From positions 682,001 to 746,000 of the forward strand of contig NZ_CP044065.1 of the NCBI RefSeq assembly GCF_008693385.1: 64,000 nt of DNA. The letters are read 5' to 3'. Each line of letters begins with the position of its first letter. Within the stretch, counting starts at the first letter, position 1. Made by a program: the position numbers and the translations under genes. Below are positions 40,983 through 52,525 of the stretch, piece after piece. The notes beneath the pieces were generated by a model that ran no database searches, was not told the DNA's origin, and saw only the letters and a program-made list of their open reading frames with translations. Origin of the DNA: Cupriavidus pauculus (lineage in GTDB: Bacteria; Pseudomonadota; Gammaproteobacteria; Burkholderiales; Burkholderiaceae).

Positions 40983-41459
40983 ATGAGCACCATTCCGATT
41001 ACCAAGCGTGGCGCGGAACTCCTGAAGGAAGAGCTGCAGCGCCTCAAGGCCGTCGAACGCCCCGCGGTGATCAACGCCATCTCCGAAGCGCGCGCACAGG
41101 GCGACCTGTCCGAAAACGCCGAGTACGATGCCGCCAAGGAAAAGCAGGCGTTCATCGAGGGCCGGATCCTGGAAGTGGAAGCCAAGCTGTCCGCCGCGCA
41201 GGTCATCGACCCGACCCAGCTGGACACCGACGGCCGCATCGTCTTCGGCGCGACCGTGGACCTCGAAGACCTCGAGTCCGGCAAGAACGTGAGCTACCAG
41301 ATCGTCGGCGACGACGAGGCCGATATCGACTCGGGCAAGATCTCGGTGAGCTCGCCCATCGCGCGCGCGCTGATCGGCAAGTTCGAGGGCGATGTGGCGA
41401 CCGTGCTGGCCCCGGGTGGCGAGCGCGAATACGAAGTCGTGACCGTCCGCTACGTCTGA
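40983..41459 (+). CDS. greA: Transcription elongation factor GreA
   Basis: Enters the RNA polymerase secondary channel and stimulates cleavage of backtracked RNA. The 158 residues are exactly the usual size. The N-terminal coiled coil begins TKRGAELLKEELQRLK and has the acidic tip ARAQGDLSENAEYDAAK. The C-terminal FKBP-like domain has SPIARALIGKFEGD. The start is ATG 40983, directly before the conserved MSTIPITKRG; the in-frame ATG at 40935 is less likely. Confidence 0.97.
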   Translation: MSTIPITKRGAELLKEELQRLKAVERPAVINAISEARAQGDLSENAEYDAAKEKQAFIEGRILEVEAKLSAAQVIDPTQLDTDGRIVFGATVDLEDLESGKNVSYQIVGDDEADIDSGKISVSSPIARALIGKFEGDVATVLAPGGEREYEVVTVRYV

Positions 41460-41472
41460 CGGGCGCCCGGCT

Positions 41473-41976
41473 GTGTTCTCGTCTTCCTATTCGAACCTGC
41501 CCCCGCTACCGCATCGCATCTTCCTGCTGTTGACGGTGGTCTGGGCGGGCAGCCTGTGGACCGTCGGGTACATGGTCGCGCCGACGCTGTTTTCGGTGCT
41601 GCCCAGCCGGGAGACCGCCGGCATGATTGCCGGCCATCTGTTCCGTACCGAGGCGATTCTCGGCGTGACGATCGGCGTGCTCCAGCTCGTGCTGTGCAAC
41701 GTGATGATCCGCCGCGGCGCGGCACGCTACCGCGCGCTGCGCTGGATCGTGCTGGCGATGCTGGTGTGCGTGCTGGCGGGGTATTTCGGCGTGCAGCCGT
41801 TTATGGAAAGCCTGCGCGCGAAGGCCCAGGCTGCCGGCGTGGGCGTCTCCGAATCGCAGTACAAGTCGCAGTTCGGCATGCTGCACGGCGTGTCGAGCGT
41901 GATCTACCTCGTGCACAGCGTGCTGGCGCTGGTGCTGGTGTGGCGCGCCTCGGCGCCGCGCTCGGCAGGGGAGTAG
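41473..41976 (+). CDS. DUF4149 membrane protein
   Basis: A 167-residue inner-membrane protein of the DUF4149 family. It has four predicted membrane segments, the first starting IFLLLTVVWAGSLWTVGYMV, with the motif MVAPTLFSVLPSR in the first loop. Function is not known. The start is GTG 41473, 13 bp after the greA stop, so it is probably co-transcribed with greA. It converges with yhbY. Confidence 0.85.
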   Translation: MFSSSYSNLPPLPHRIFLLLTVVWAGSLWTVGYMVAPTLFSVLPSRETAGMIAGHLFRTEAILGVTIGVLQLVLCNVMIRRGAARYRALRWIVLAMLVCVLAGYFGVQPFMESLRAKAQAAGVGVSESQYKSQFGMLHGVSSVIYLVHSVLALVLVWRASAPRSAGE

Positions 41977-41983
41977 TGCATGC

Positions 41984-42004
41984 CCCTCTCCCGTGGGGAG
42001 AGGG
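41984..42004. repeat. Intergenic perfect hairpin between convergent genes
   Basis: The arms CCCTCTCCC and GGGAGAGGG pair perfectly over 9 bp around a GTG loop. No T-run follows. Similar CCCTCTCCC hairpins are common dispersed intergenic elements in betaproteobacteria, so this is probably one copy of such a family; only one copy is in the window. Confidence 0.6.
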
Positions 42005-42027
42005 CGAGAAGCATCGGTCCGGCGGAA

Positions 42028-42531
42028 TCAGCCGAGCGACTTCTTCTTCTGGCTGGCGGGACGGGCGCGCGAGCGCTTGACCGTGCCGCCCGCGGTAACG
42101 CGTTCGTTGCCCAGTACGGTGACTTCCTTGCGCGTCGGGCGGCGATTCGGTGCCGCGCTGGGCTTGCGGATGGTCACGGTACGCGGCGCGGAGCCGCCCG
42201 AGCGCTTGAGCAGGCGGCGGCCGGTATCGTCGGCCTGGTTTTCCTTCAGGCGGGCCGGACCCGGACGCCAGACGACCAGCAGCTTGCCGATGTGCTGGAT
42301 CGGGGCGGCGTCGAGCTCGTCGCAGATCGCTTCGTAAATGGCGATACGCGCGTCGCGTTCGTCGCCGAACACGCGGATCTTGATGAGATCATGTGCCGCC
42401 AGGCTGCGGTCGATCTCGGCCAGGACCGCGCGCGTGAGGCCTTCGCCGCCGACCATCACGACGGGATTGAGGCCGTGGGCACGGGAGCGGAGTTCGGAAC
42501 GCTGGGCGGGAATCAGTTGTAGTGCGGGCAT
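42028..42531 (-). CDS. yhbY: YhbY/CRS1-YhbY family RNA-binding protein
   Basis: A 167-residue protein with an N-terminal CRM (YhbY) domain, about 1-95: [20 protein letters not shown] is the conserved GxxG-containing entry. In E. coli YhbY associates with pre-50S ribosomes. The C-terminal 70 residues are basic, Arg/Lys/Ser-rich and low complexity, an extension absent in the about 97-residue E. coli protein. Start ATG 42531 is preferred; an in-frame ATG at 42570 adds 13 residues. It is divergent from rlmE, a common arrangement. Confidence 0.9.
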   Translation of the reverse strand: MPALQLIPAQRSELRSRAHGLNPVVMVGGEGLTRAVLAEIDRSLAAHDLIKIRVFGDERDARIAIYEAICDELDAAPIQHIGKLLVVWRPGPARLKENQADDTGRRLLKRSGGSAPRTVTIRKPSAAPNRRPTRKEVTVLGNERVTAGGTVKRSRARPASQKKKSLG

Positions 42532-42656
42532 GGGATCTGCAAAGGCAAAGTGGCGCGTATTATCCGCCAAAACCGCGTCCGCAGGCGGTAAACATCAGGA
42601 AAAAGGGACAGATTCCTGCGCGAGATCATGAAACCTCGCACGGGGAACGGCACAGC

Positions 42657-43322
42657 ATGGCCAAGAACAAGTTCAACCAGTCGTGGCTGCACGACCATAT
42701 CAACGACCCTTACGTGAAGATGGCCCAGCGCGAGGGCTATCGCGCCCGGGCCGCCTACAAGCTCAAGGAAATCGACGAGCAGGACAAGCTGATCAAGCCG
42801 GGCAGCGTGGTCGTCGACCTCGGCGCCGCGCCGGGCAGCTGGAGCCAGTACGCCCGTAACCGGCTTGCGGCCTCGCCGCGCGCCAGGGACGGGAAAATCG
42901 ACGGCGCCGTGGTGGCCATCGATATCCTGCCCATGGACCCGGTGGCCGACGTCACATTCATTCAGGGCGATTTTCGGGAGGAGTCGGTTTTCCGGCAGCT
43001 CGAATCGGTCGTGCTGGAAGCGTCCGGCGGGTCGAGAATCGACCTTGTTATCTCGGACATGGCCCCCAATTTGTCCGGTGTGGCCTCGGCCGATTCGGCG
43101 CGCATCGAGTATTTATGCGACCTGGCGCTGGAATTTGCCCAGGCGCACCTGAAGCCTGATGGTGCTTTGCTGGTAAAGTGTTTCCACGGTAGCGGCTACA
43201 GCCAGATCGTGGAAAAGTTCAAACGCCAGTTCAAGGTGGTCGCGAAGCGCAAGCCCAAGGCGTCGCGCGACAAATCGTCGGAAACCTTTATTCTTGGGCG
43301 GCATCTGAAATCGGTTGATTGA
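42657..43322 (+). CDS. rlmE: 23S rRNA 2'-O-ribose U2552 methyltransferase
   Basis: FtsJ/RrmJ methylates U2552 in the ribosomal A loop. The 221 residues carry the SAM motif [15 protein letters not shown] and the K-D-K-E tetrad (Lys in [13 protein letters not shown], Asp in [10 protein letters not shown], Lys in [10 protein letters not shown], Glu in SSETFILGR). Start ATG 42657 ([14 protein letters not shown]); the longer frame from 42522 has no support. It precedes ftsH, a widely conserved pairing. A likely terminator follows at 43347. Confidence 0.96.
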   Translation: MAKNKFNQSWLHDHINDPYVKMAQREGYRARAAYKLKEIDEQDKLIKPGSVVVDLGAAPGSWSQYARNRLAASPRARDGKIDGAVVAIDILPMDPVADVTFIQGDFREESVFRQLESVVLEASGGSRIDLVISDMAPNLSGVASADSARIEYLCDLALEFAQAHLKPDGALLVKCFHGSGYSQIVEKFKRQFKVVAKRKPKASRDKSSETFILGRHLKSVD

Positions 43323-43346
43323 GGGGTCGATTGCGCCTATCCAGGC

Positions 43347-43367
43347 ACTATCGCCCCGATAGTTTTG
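43347..43367 (+). terminator. Putative intrinsic terminator after rlmE
   Basis: Perfect 7 bp stem ACTATCG/CGATAGT with a CCC loop, followed by TTTT. The T-run is short, so termination may be partial and allow read-through into ftsH. Confidence 0.55.
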
Positions 43368-43390
43368 CGTTTCACCCCCAGGAACGGGCA

Positions 43391-43411
43391 CTGCATTACA
43401 ATGCAATGCAG
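43391..43411. promoter_or_regulatory. Palindrome upstream of ftsH
   Basis: Inverted arms CTGCATT (43391-43397) and AATGCAG (43405-43411) are separated by 7 bp, ending 38 bp before the ftsH start. A TACAAT hexamer (43397-43402) overlaps the spacer and could be a -10 element, but no good -35 or heat-shock hexamer lies at the right distance. Possible operator. Confidence 0.3.
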
Positions 43412-43449
43412 CTATCCCGTTGGCAAGGCAATTGCAAAGGAGTTCGGCC

Positions 43450-45336
<1,887 letters not shown>

Positions 45337-45352
45337 ACGTCCGCGACGCTGG

Positions 45353-45387
45353 AAAAAAAGCCGGTGCCTTTGGCACCGGCTTTTTTT
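45353..45387 (+). terminator. Intrinsic terminator after ftsH
   Basis: Strong stem GCCGGTGCC/GGCACCGGC with a TTT loop, preceded by A7 and followed by T7. It ends the rlmE-ftsH transcripts 29 bp before folP. Confidence 0.92.
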
Positions 45388-45415
45388 CTTTTCGTTTTTT
45401 GGTACTCTCCCGTCG

Positions 45416-46273
45416 ATGAGCACTTCCGTATTCCAGTGCGGGCGCTATCGCTTCGCCCGCGACCGCCGCCCGCTCGTGATGGGCATTCTCAACGTCACGC
45501 CCGATTCGTTTTCCGATGGCGGCCGCCATGCCTCGCGCGACGCCGCGCTGCGCCATGCGGAGCAGATGATCGCCGAGGGCGTGGACATCATCGATATCGG
45601 CGGCGAATCGAGCCGGCCCGGCTCCGCGGCGCTGCCGCTGGACGAGGAGCTCGCGCGCGTGATGCCGATCGTCGAGGCGCTGACCGACTGCGGCAAGCCG
45701 CTGTCGATCGATACCTACAAGCCCGAGGTCATGCGCGCCGCGCTGGCGGGCGGAGCCGATCTGATCAACGATATCTGGGGGTTCCGCATGCCGGGCGCGG
45801 TGGAGGCCGTGGCCGGGGGCGACGCAGGGTTGTGCGTCATGCACATGCAGCGCGATCCGCAGACCATGCAGGAAGACCCGCAGTACACGGACGTGGTGGG
45901 GGAGGTGGCCGATTTCCTGCGGGAACGCGTGTCAACCCTGCGGACGGCGGGCGTGAGCGAGGCGCGCCTCTTGCTCGATCCGGGCTTTGGCTTTGGCAAG
46001 ACACCGGATCATAATCTGCGTCTGCTCGCACAGTTGCCGCGGCTCGCGATCGATGACCTGCCGATTCTGGCGGGATTGTCGCGCAAGTCGACGCTCGGTG
46101 CGATCATCGGGGGCAAGCCGCCGATGCAGCGCGTGGCGGCGAGCCTGGCGGCCGCGGTCTGCGCCGCGGAGCGCGGCGCCTTTATCGTGCGCGTGCACGA
46201 TGTAGAACAAACGGTGGACGCCCTCAGGACGTGGTGGGCGATCCGTCACGAATCGGTTGCCGCCGCACGCTGA
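45416..46273 (+). CDS. folP: Dihydropteroate synthase
   Basis: Condenses 4-aminobenzoate with the pterin pyrophosphate in folate synthesis; target of sulfonamides. The 285 residues have the signature [17 protein letters not shown], the GGESSRPGS loop, and NDIWGFRMP. The basic end of the barrel [11 protein letters not shown] completes the site. Start ATG 45416, closely after the ftsH terminator, so its promoter must lie in or just beside that hairpin or transcription reads through. glmM follows 40 bp downstream. Confidence 0.96.
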   Translation: MSTSVFQCGRYRFARDRRPLVMGILNVTPDSFSDGGRHASRDAALRHAEQMIAEGVDIIDIGGESSRPGSAALPLDEELARVMPIVEALTDCGKPLSIDTYKPEVMRAALAGGADLINDIWGFRMPGAVEAVAGGDAGLCVMHMQRDPQTMQEDPQYTDVVGEVADFLRERVSTLRTAGVSEARLLLDPGFGFGKTPDHNLRLLAQLPRLAIDDLPILAGLSRKSTLGAIIGGKPPMQRVAASLAAAVCAAERGAFIVRVHDVEQTVDALRTWWAIRHESVAAAR

Positions 46274-46313
46274 GTGGCCTTGCACGGCGGTGGCACTGGG
46301 AGAACGAGAACAC

Positions 46314-47657
46314 ATGACACGTAAATATTTCGGGACCGATGGAGTACGTGGCCGGGTCGGCGAGTCGCCGATCACGCCGGATTTCGTGATGCGCCTCGGC
46401 TATGCCGCGGGCAAGGTGCTGGCGCTGAGCCAGAAGACCACGCAGGGCAAGCCGACGGTGCTTATCGGCAAGGACACGCGGATCTCGGGCTATATGCTCG
46501 AAGCCGCGCTGGAGGCGGGCTTCACGTCCGCCGGCGTCAACGTGCTGCTGACGGGGCCGCTGCCCACGCCGGGCATCGCGTATCTGACGCGTGCGCTGCG
46601 CCTTGCGGCGGGCGTGGTCATTTCGGCCAGCCACAATCCGTACTACGACAACGGCATCAAGTTCTTCTCGTCGAATGGCGACAAGCTGCCCGATGCCGTC
46701 GAGTCCCAGATCGAGGCCGCGCTCGAGGAGCCCATGGTCTGCGTGCGCTCGGACGACCTGGGCCGCGCGCGGCGCATCGACGATGCCGCCGGCCGCTATA
46801 TCGAATTCTGCAAGAGCACGTTCCCGTACGAACAGGACCTGCATGGCCTCAAGATCGTGGTGGACTGCGCCCATGGCGCCGCCTATCACATCGCCCCGCA
46901 CGTGTTCCATGAACTCGGGGCGGACGTGGTGTCCATCGGCAACCAGCCCGACGGCCGCAATATCAACGCCGGTTACGGTGCCACCGCGCCGGACAAGCTC
47001 GTGGAAGCGGTCAAGACGCATGGGGCGGACCTCGGCCTCGCGTTCGACGGCGATGCCGACCGCCTGCAGGTGGTCGATGCCACGGGCCGCCTCTACAACG
47101 GCGACGAGCTGCTGTACGTGATCGTGCGGGATCGCCAGGCCGCGGGACAGAAGGTGGAAGGGGCGGTGGGCACGCTGATGACGAACATGGCCGTGGAGCT
47201 CGCGCTCAAGCGGCTGGGCGTGGCGTTCGTGCGCGCGAACGTCGGCGACCGCTATGTGCTGGAAGAGCTGAACCGCAACAAGTGGACGCTCGGCGGCGAA
47301 GGCTCCGGCCATCTGCTCTGCCTGGACCGGCATACCACGGGCGACGGCATCGTCTCCGCGCTGCAGGTGCTGGCGGCGCTGCGCCGAAGCGGCAAGACGC
47401 TGGCGCAGATGCTCGAGGGCGTGAGCCTGTTCCCGCAGACGCTGATCAACGTGCGCGTGGAGAAGGGTTTCGACTGGAAGACCCACGCGGGCCTCGCGGC
47501 CGCGCGCGCGACCGTGGAGCCCGAACTGGAAGGCCGGGGCCGTGTGCTGATTCGCGCGTCGGGCACCGAGCCCGTGGTGCGGGTGATGGTGGAAGCGGAG
47601 CAGGTGGAGACCGCCGAGCGGGCGGCACAGACGCTCGCCAAGGCGTTGCAGTCGTGA
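46314..47657 (+). CDS. glmM: Phosphoglucosamine mutase
   Basis: Converts glucosamine 6-phosphate to glucosamine 1-phosphate for UDP-GlcNAc, peptidoglycan and LPS synthesis. The 447 residues carry the phosphoserine loop [18 protein letters not shown], the metal loop FDGDADR, the sugar loop GGEGSGH, and the phosphate loop [14 protein letters not shown]. The start is ATG 46314 giving [13 protein letters not shown]; the in-frame ATG at 46257 is inside folP. It forms the conserved folP-glmM pair. Confidence 0.97.
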   Translation: MTRKYFGTDGVRGRVGESPITPDFVMRLGYAAGKVLALSQKTTQGKPTVLIGKDTRISGYMLEAALEAGFTSAGVNVLLTGPLPTPGIAYLTRALRLAAGVVISASHNPYYDNGIKFFSSNGDKLPDAVESQIEAALEEPMVCVRSDDLGRARRIDDAAGRYIEFCKSTFPYEQDLHGLKIVVDCAHGAAYHIAPHVFHELGADVVSIGNQPDGRNINAGYGATAPDKLVEAVKTHGADLGLAFDGDADRLQVVDATGRLYNGDELLYVIVRDRQAAGQKVEGAVGTLMTNMAVELALKRLGVAFVRANVGDRYVLEELNRNKWTLGGEGSGHLLCLDRHTTGDGIVSALQVLAALRRSGKTLAQMLEGVSLFPQTLINVRVEKGFDWKTHAGLAAARATVEPELEGRGRVLIRASGTEPVVRVMVEAEQVETAERAAQTLAKALQS

Positions 47658-47682
47658 TGCGCTGATTTTCCGCTCCCTCCCG

Positions 47683-47711
47683 AAAAGGCCAGCCTTGCGC
47701 TGGCCTTTTTA
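47683..47711 (+). terminator. Intrinsic terminator after glmM
   Basis: Stem GGCCAGC/GCTGGCC with a 5-nt loop, preceded by AAAA and followed by TTTTT. It separates folP-glmM from the phosphate operon. Confidence 0.9.
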
Positions 47712-47826
47712 TTTGCCAGTTTATCAATTAACCGCCTCCATATGGCACCCAACCGCGGGGTTGCGCCTGGGACACTGGCTACCCGCAAACGGCCAGCTGA
47801 AGCCACTTTCAAAGAACATTGCGTGA

Positions 47827-47881
47827 TGTCACGGAACTGTCATACAGACCGCATACAGTTCGACTTGTCAAAAATTTGTCA
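47827..47881 (+). promoter_or_regulatory. Tandem Pho-box repeats upstream of pstS
   Basis: TGTCA elements recur with an 11 bp period, the PhoB half-site spacing: 47827, 47838, a degenerate CCGCA at 47849, then a second pair at 47866 and 47877. The best box is CTGTCAT-ACAG-ACCGCAT (47837-47854). The array ends 28 bp before the pstS ATG, which has its own GGAGGA site. PhoB-dependent induction under phosphate limitation is expected. Confidence 0.75.
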
Positions 47882-47909
47882 TTCCCCAACCATGTTCTCT
47901 GGAGGACAT

Positions 47910-48941
47910 ATGAAGCTGGTCAAGACTGCCGTGGCAGGCATCGTTTCGATGGTGGTAGCGGGCACTGCGTTCGCGGCGGAAATTACCGGTGCAGGCGCCT
48001 CGTTCCCGGCGCCCGTGTATTCCAAATGGGCAGACGCCTATCAAAAAGCAACGGGTAACAAGGTCAACTATCAATCCATCGGTTCGTCGGGCGGCCTGAA
48101 GCAGATCGGCGCCAAGACGGTCGATTTCGGTGCTTCGGACGCGCCGCTGAAGGACGACGAACTGGCCAAGCAGGGCCTCGTCCAGTTTCCGACGGTGATC
48201 GGCGGCGTGGTGCCCGTGATCAACCTGCAAGGCGTGAAGCCGGGCGAGCTCGTGATTACCGGCGAAGTGCTGGCGAACATCTACCTGGGCAAGATCAAGA
48301 AGTGGGACGATCCCGCCATTGCCTCGCTGAACCCGAAGGTCAAGCTGCCGAACCAGGACATCCTGCCGGTGCGCCGCGCCGACGGTTCGGGCACGACCTT
48401 CATCTTCACGAACTACCTGGCCAAGGCCAGCGCCGACTGGAAGAACACGGTGGGCGAGGGCACGACCGTGAACTGGCCGGGTGGCGGCACGGGCGGCAAG
48501 GGTAACGAAGGCGTCGCCGCGTTCGTGCAGCGTCTGAATGGCGCGATCGGCTACGTCGAGTACGCGTACGCCAAGCAGAACAAGATGACCCACCTGAACA
48601 TGAAGAACACGGCTGGCGAAACCGTGCAGCCGAGCGACGACGCGTTCCGTGCGGCCGCCGCCGGTGCGGACTGGAGCAAGACGTATTACCAGATCCTGAC
48701 CAACCAGCCGGGCAAGGGTGCGTGGCCGATCGCCGGCGCGACCTTCATCCTGGTCCACAAGAGCCAGGAGAAGGCCGCGCAGGGTACGGAAGTGCTGAAG
48801 TTCTTCGACTGGGCCTACAAGAGCGGTGGCGCCATGGCCACGGACCTCGACTATGTGCCGCTGCCCGAGTCGGTCGTGACGCAGATTCGCAATACGTGGA
48901 AGACGTCCGTGAAGGACGCTTCGGGCAAGGCGCTGTACTAA
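47910..48941 (+). CDS. pstS: Phosphate ABC transporter periplasmic binding protein
   Basis: High-affinity periplasmic phosphate-binding protein, 343 residues. The signal peptide covers about residues 1-23 ([20 protein letters not shown], cleavage after AFA). The mature N-terminus [20 protein letters not shown] and the phosphate-contacting loops SIGSSGG and [12 protein letters not shown] are canonical. The start is ATG 47910 after GGAGGA; a longer frame from 47742 runs through the Pho boxes and is not used. First gene of pstSCAB-phoU-phoBR. Confidence 0.97.
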   Translation: MKLVKTAVAGIVSMVVAGTAFAAEITGAGASFPAPVYSKWADAYQKATGNKVNYQSIGSSGGLKQIGAKTVDFGASDAPLKDDELAKQGLVQFPTVIGGVVPVINLQGVKPGELVITGEVLANIYLGKIKKWDDPAIASLNPKVKLPNQDILPVRRADGSGTTFIFTNYLAKASADWKNTVGEGTTVNWPGGGTGGKGNEGVAAFVQRLNGAIGYVEYAYAKQNKMTHLNMKNTAGETVQPSDDAFRAAAAGADWSKTYYQILTNQPGKGAWPIAGATFILVHKSQEKAAQGTEVLKFFDWAYKSGGAMATDLDYVPLPESVVTQIRNTWKTSVKDASGKALY

Positions 48942-48952
48942 GCCCTGTCCAA

Positions 48953-48985
48953 CGGCCGGGCCGCGGCGGTATCGCGGCCCGGCCG
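48953..48985 (+). other. GC-rich hairpin between pstS and pstC
   Basis: A 13 bp perfect inverted repeat (CGGCCGGGCCGCG and its complement, 7-nt loop) lies 11 bp after pstS, without a T-run. Such structures typically protect the 3' end of a highly expressed binding-protein mRNA and reduce expression of downstream membrane subunits. Confidence 0.6.
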
Positions 48986-49038
48986 GGTTCCTCCGGGTCT
49001 CATCGCTTCATCGGTTTCAACGCAACCCCAATTCCACC

Positions 49039-50004
49039 ATGGCGACTTCGTCCGATCTTCCGGCCGTACGGCCACCAAGCCGCACCGGCGACATTCTGTT
49101 CGGCGGGCTGACACGCGGCGCCGCCATCGTGACGCTGCTGCTGCTGGGCGGCATCATCGTTTCGCTGGCCATTAGCGCGTGGCCGTCGATCAAGCAGTTC
49201 GGCATCGGCTTCCTGTGGAACGCCGAGTGGGATCCACCCGCGGACGTGTACGGTGCACTGGTGCCCATCTACGGCACGATCGTGACTTCGCTGATCGCCC
49301 TCATCATCGCCGTGCCGGTCAGTTTCGGCATCGCCCTGTTTCTTACCGAGCTGTCCCCGGCGTGGCTGCGCCGACCGCTCGGTACCGCCATCGAGCTGCT
49401 CGCGGCCGTGCCGTCGATCGTGTACGGCATGTGGGGCCTGCTCGTGTTCGCGCCGCTCTTCGGCGAATATTTCCAGAAGCCGCTGGCCGCGACCATCGGC
49501 CAGGTGCCGGTGATCGGCAAGCTGTTCCAGGGCGCGCCGCTGGGCATCGGCCTGCTGTGCGCGGGCGTGATCCTCGCGATCATGATCATCCCGTATATCG
49601 CGTCCGTGATGCGCGACGTGTTCGAAGTCACGCCGACGCTGCTCAAGGAGTCCGCGTACGGCGTGGGTTGCACGACGTGGGAAGTGATGTGGCGCGTGGT
49701 GCTGCCCTACACCCGCGCCGGCGTCATCGGTGGCGTGATGCTCGGCCTGGGCCGCGCGCTCGGTGAAACGATGGCCGTCACCTTCGTCATCGGCAATACC
49801 AACCTGATCGACAGCGTCTCGCTGTTCGCGCCGGGCAACAGCATTACCTCGGCACTCGCCAACGAGTTCGCCGAAGCCGGCGCCGGCCTGCATACCGCGG
49901 CGCTGATGGAACTGGGCCTGATCCTGTTCTTCATCACGTTCGTGGTGCTGGCCCTGTCGAAACTGCTGCTGCTGCGCCTTGCCAAGAACGAGGGGGGCAA
50001 ATGA
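49039..50004 (+). CDS. pstC: Phosphate ABC transporter permease PstC
   Basis: Inner-membrane permease subunit, 321 residues with six predicted membrane segments, the first at about 25-47 ([20 protein letters not shown]). The permease loop reads [20 protein letters not shown]. Start ATG 49039. The stop overlaps the pstA start (ATGA at 50001-50004), which couples the two channel subunits. Confidence 0.96.
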   Translation: MATSSDLPAVRPPSRTGDILFGGLTRGAAIVTLLLLGGIIVSLAISAWPSIKQFGIGFLWNAEWDPPADVYGALVPIYGTIVTSLIALIIAVPVSFGIALFLTELSPAWLRRPLGTAIELLAAVPSIVYGMWGLLVFAPLFGEYFQKPLAATIGQVPVIGKLFQGAPLGIGLLCAGVILAIMIIPYIASVMRDVFEVTPTLLKESAYGVGCTTWEVMWRVVLPYTRAGVIGGVMLGLGRALGETMAVTFVIGNTNLIDSVSLFAPGNSITSALANEFAEAGAGLHTAALMELGLILFFITFVVLALSKLLLLRLAKNEGGK

Positions 50005-50903
50005 ACCAAGCTAGCAACGCCATGGCGACGTCTTCCATTCCCGCAGTCCGGCCCGATGCCGACGCAGTGCGCATGCGCCTGCAGGGCTCGCGCCGCCGCA
50101 TGAACCTGTATGCGCTGACCGCCTCGCTGGCCGCGATGGGGTTCGGCCTGTTCTGGCTGATGTGGATCCTCTGGACCACGATCTCGCTCGGTATCGGCGG
50201 CCTGTCGCTCGATCTGTTCACGCAGATGACGCCGGCCCCGAACACCGCCGGCGGCGGTCTGGCCAACGCGATCTTCGGCAGCTTCGTGATGGTGGGAATC
50301 GCCACGCTGATTGGCACGCCGCTGGGCGTGCTGGCGGGCATCTACCTCGCCGAGTACGGCCAGAAGAACATGCTGGCCAGCTTTATCCGCTTTATCAACG
50401 ACATCCTGCTCTCGGCGCCGTCGATCGTGATCGGCCTGTTCGTCTACGCGCTCGTGGTGACCCGGATGGGCCATTTCTCGGCCTGGGCCGGCATCTGCGC
50501 GCTGGCGCTGCTCCAGGTGCCGATCGTCGTGCGGACCACCGAGAACATGCTGAACCTGGTGCCGAACGCGCTGCGTGAGGCGGCCGTGGCCCTCGGCACG
50601 CCGAAGTGGAAGATGATCATGTCGATCACGGTCAAGTCCTCGTACGCGGGCATCATCACCGGCGTGCTGCTGGCGGTGGCGCGTATCGCGGGCGAGACCG
50701 CGCCGCTGCTGTTCACGGCGCTCTCCAATCAGTTCTGGAGTACGGACCTCGACAAGCCGATGGCCAACCTGCCCGTGACGATCTTCCGCTTTGCGATGAG
50801 CCCGTTCACGGAATGGCAGCAACTGGCGTGGGCTGGCGTTTTCCTGATCACCGTCGGTGTGCTGGCGCTGAACATCGTCGCGCGCATGCTGTTCAAGAAA
50901 TAA
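50001..50903 (+). CDS. pstA: Phosphate ABC transporter permease PstA
   Basis: Second phosphate permease subunit, 300 residues, six membrane segments, the first about 37-60. The ATPase-docking loop is [19 protein letters not shown]. An N-terminal cytoplasmic tail of about 35 residues precedes the first segment. It overlaps pstC by 4 bp and is followed 17 bp later by pstB. Confidence 0.96.
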   Translation: MNQASNAMATSSIPAVRPDADAVRMRLQGSRRRMNLYALTASLAAMGFGLFWLMWILWTTISLGIGGLSLDLFTQMTPAPNTAGGGLANAIFGSFVMVGIATLIGTPLGVLAGIYLAEYGQKNMLASFIRFINDILLSAPSIVIGLFVYALVVTRMGHFSAWAGICALALLQVPIVVRTTENMLNLVPNALREAAVALGTPKWKMIMSITVKSSYAGIITGVLLAVARIAGETAPLLFTALSNQFWSTDLDKPMANLPVTIFRFAMSPFTEWQQLAWAGVFLITVGVLALNIVARMLFKK

Positions 50904-50920
50904 CCGAATTCAAGCGAGAC

Positions 50921-51715
50921 ATGAGCATGACCTCTACCGTCATCGACATTCCCGATACCGTCCGCGCCAAGATCGATGTGCGCGACCTGAACTTCTACTA
51001 CGGCCAGTTCCACGCGCTCAAGCACATCAACATGTCGATCCCGGACCGCAAGGTCACGGCGTTCATCGGTCCGTCGGGCTGCGGCAAGTCCACGCTGCTG
51101 CGCACGTTCAACAAGATGTTCGCGCTGTACCCGGAGCAACGCGCCGAGGGCGAGATCAACATGGACGGCGAGAACCTGCTGACGAGCAAGCAGGACATCG
51201 CGCTGCTGCGCGCGAAGGTCGGTATGGTATTCCAGAAGCCGACGCCGTTCCCGATGTCGATCTACGACAACATCGCATTCGGCGTGCGCCTGTTCGAGAA
51301 GCTGTCGCGCTCGGAGATGGACGACCGCGTGGAGTGGGCGCTCTCCAAGGCCGCGCTGTGGAACGAGGCCAAGGACAAGCTGCACCAGTCGGGCTACGGC
51401 CTGTCCGGCGGCCAGCAGCAGCGGCTGTGCATCGCGCGCGGTATCGCCATCCGCCCCGAAGTGCTGCTGCTGGACGAGCCGTGCTCGGCGCTGGACCCGA
51501 TTTCCACGGGCCGTATCGAGGAACTGATCGCCGAACTCAAGGACGAGTACACCGTGGTGATCGTGACCCACAACATGCAGCAGGCCGCGCGCTGCTCGGA
51601 CTACACGGCGTACATGTACCTGGGCGAGCTGATCGAGTTCGGTGAAACCGAGAAGATCTTCATCAAGCCGCACCGCAAGGAAACGGAAGACTACATCACC
51701 GGCCGCTTCGGCTGA
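50921..51715 (+). CDS. pstB: Phosphate ABC transporter ATP-binding protein
   Basis: ATPase driving phosphate import, 264 residues. Walker [10 protein letters not shown], the PstB-specific [15 protein letters not shown], signature [14 protein letters not shown], Walker [13 protein letters not shown] and switch His [13 protein letters not shown] are all intact. Start ATG 50921, with a second in-frame ATG at 50927. phoU follows after 68 bp. Confidence 0.97.
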   Translation: MSMTSTVIDIPDTVRAKIDVRDLNFYYGQFHALKHINMSIPDRKVTAFIGPSGCGKSTLLRTFNKMFALYPEQRAEGEINMDGENLLTSKQDIALLRAKVGMVFQKPTPFPMSIYDNIAFGVRLFEKLSRSEMDDRVEWALSKAALWNEAKDKLHQSGYGLSGGQQQRLCIARGIAIRPEVLLLDEPCSALDPISTGRIEELIAELKDEYTVVIVTHNMQQAARCSDYTAYMYLGELIEFGETEKIFIKPHRKETEDYITGRFG

Positions 51716-51783
51716 CGCAACCGACGGCGCAACTGCCGACGCAACATCGCGCGTAACATACGCATAGCGGCCAGGAGAACACC

Positions 51784-52488
51784 ATGACTGACAAGCACCT
51801 GTCGACGCAGTTCGACGCCGACCTCAACGCGATCAACACCAAACTGCTGCAGATGGGCGGCCTGGTGGAGTCGCAGATCGAATCGGCCATGCGCGCGCTG
51901 GCAGATTTCGACGGCGAAGTCGCTGATCGCGTGATCGCGCGCGAGCTGCAGCTCAACGCGCTGGAAGTGGAAATCGACGCGGATTGCGGCAATATCATCG
52001 CGCGCCGCCAGCCGACGGCGCGCGACCTGCGCCTCGTGATGGCGATCTCCAAGACGATCACGAACCTCGAACGCGCGGGCGACGAGGCCGAGAAGATCGC
52101 CAAGCGCACCAAGCACATCATGGAAGACGCCGCCGCGCACACGATCAACTATTCCGAGGTGAAGCTGTCCGGCGAGATGGCCATCTCCCTGCTGCGCCAG
52201 GCGCTGGACGCGTTCGCGCGGCTCGATACCGTGGCCGCCGCCCGCATCGTCAAGGACGACAAGGCGATCGACGACGAATTCCGTGCGTTCGTGCGCAAGC
52301 TGATTACGTACATGATGGAAGATCCGCGATCCATCTCGGTGGCGCTCGATTTCCTGTTCATCGCCAAGGCGGTGGAGCGGATCGGCGATCATGCCAAGAA
52401 CATCGCGGAGTTCATCATCTATATCGTGAAGGGTACCGACGTCCGCCACGCCTCCCGTGAAGACATGGAGCGGGAAGCGCTGAGCTGA
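51784..52488 (+). CDS. phoU: Phosphate-specific transport system accessory protein PhoU
   Basis: Negative regulator linking Pst transporter state to PhoR, so that the Pho regulon stays off when phosphate is ample. The 234 residues form two PhoU three-helix repeats (about 10-115 and 120-225), each with the metal-binding E/DxxxD pattern, seen in ERAGDEAEKIAKRTKHI and ERIGDHAKNIAEFIIYI. Start ATG 51784 follows AGGAG. It lies between pstB and phoB. Confidence 0.97.
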   Translation: MTDKHLSTQFDADLNAINTKLLQMGGLVESQIESAMRALADFDGEVADRVIARELQLNALEVEIDADCGNIIARRQPTARDLRLVMAISKTITNLERAGDEAEKIAKRTKHIMEDAAAHTINYSEVKLSGEMAISLLRQALDAFARLDTVAAARIVKDDKAIDDEFRAFVRKLITYMMEDPRSISVALDFLFIAKAVERIGDHAKNIAEFIIYIVKGTDVRHASREDMEREALS

Positions 52489-52525
52489 CGCGGTACTGGA
52501 CTGACGAAGAGCGGAGAAAAATTAC

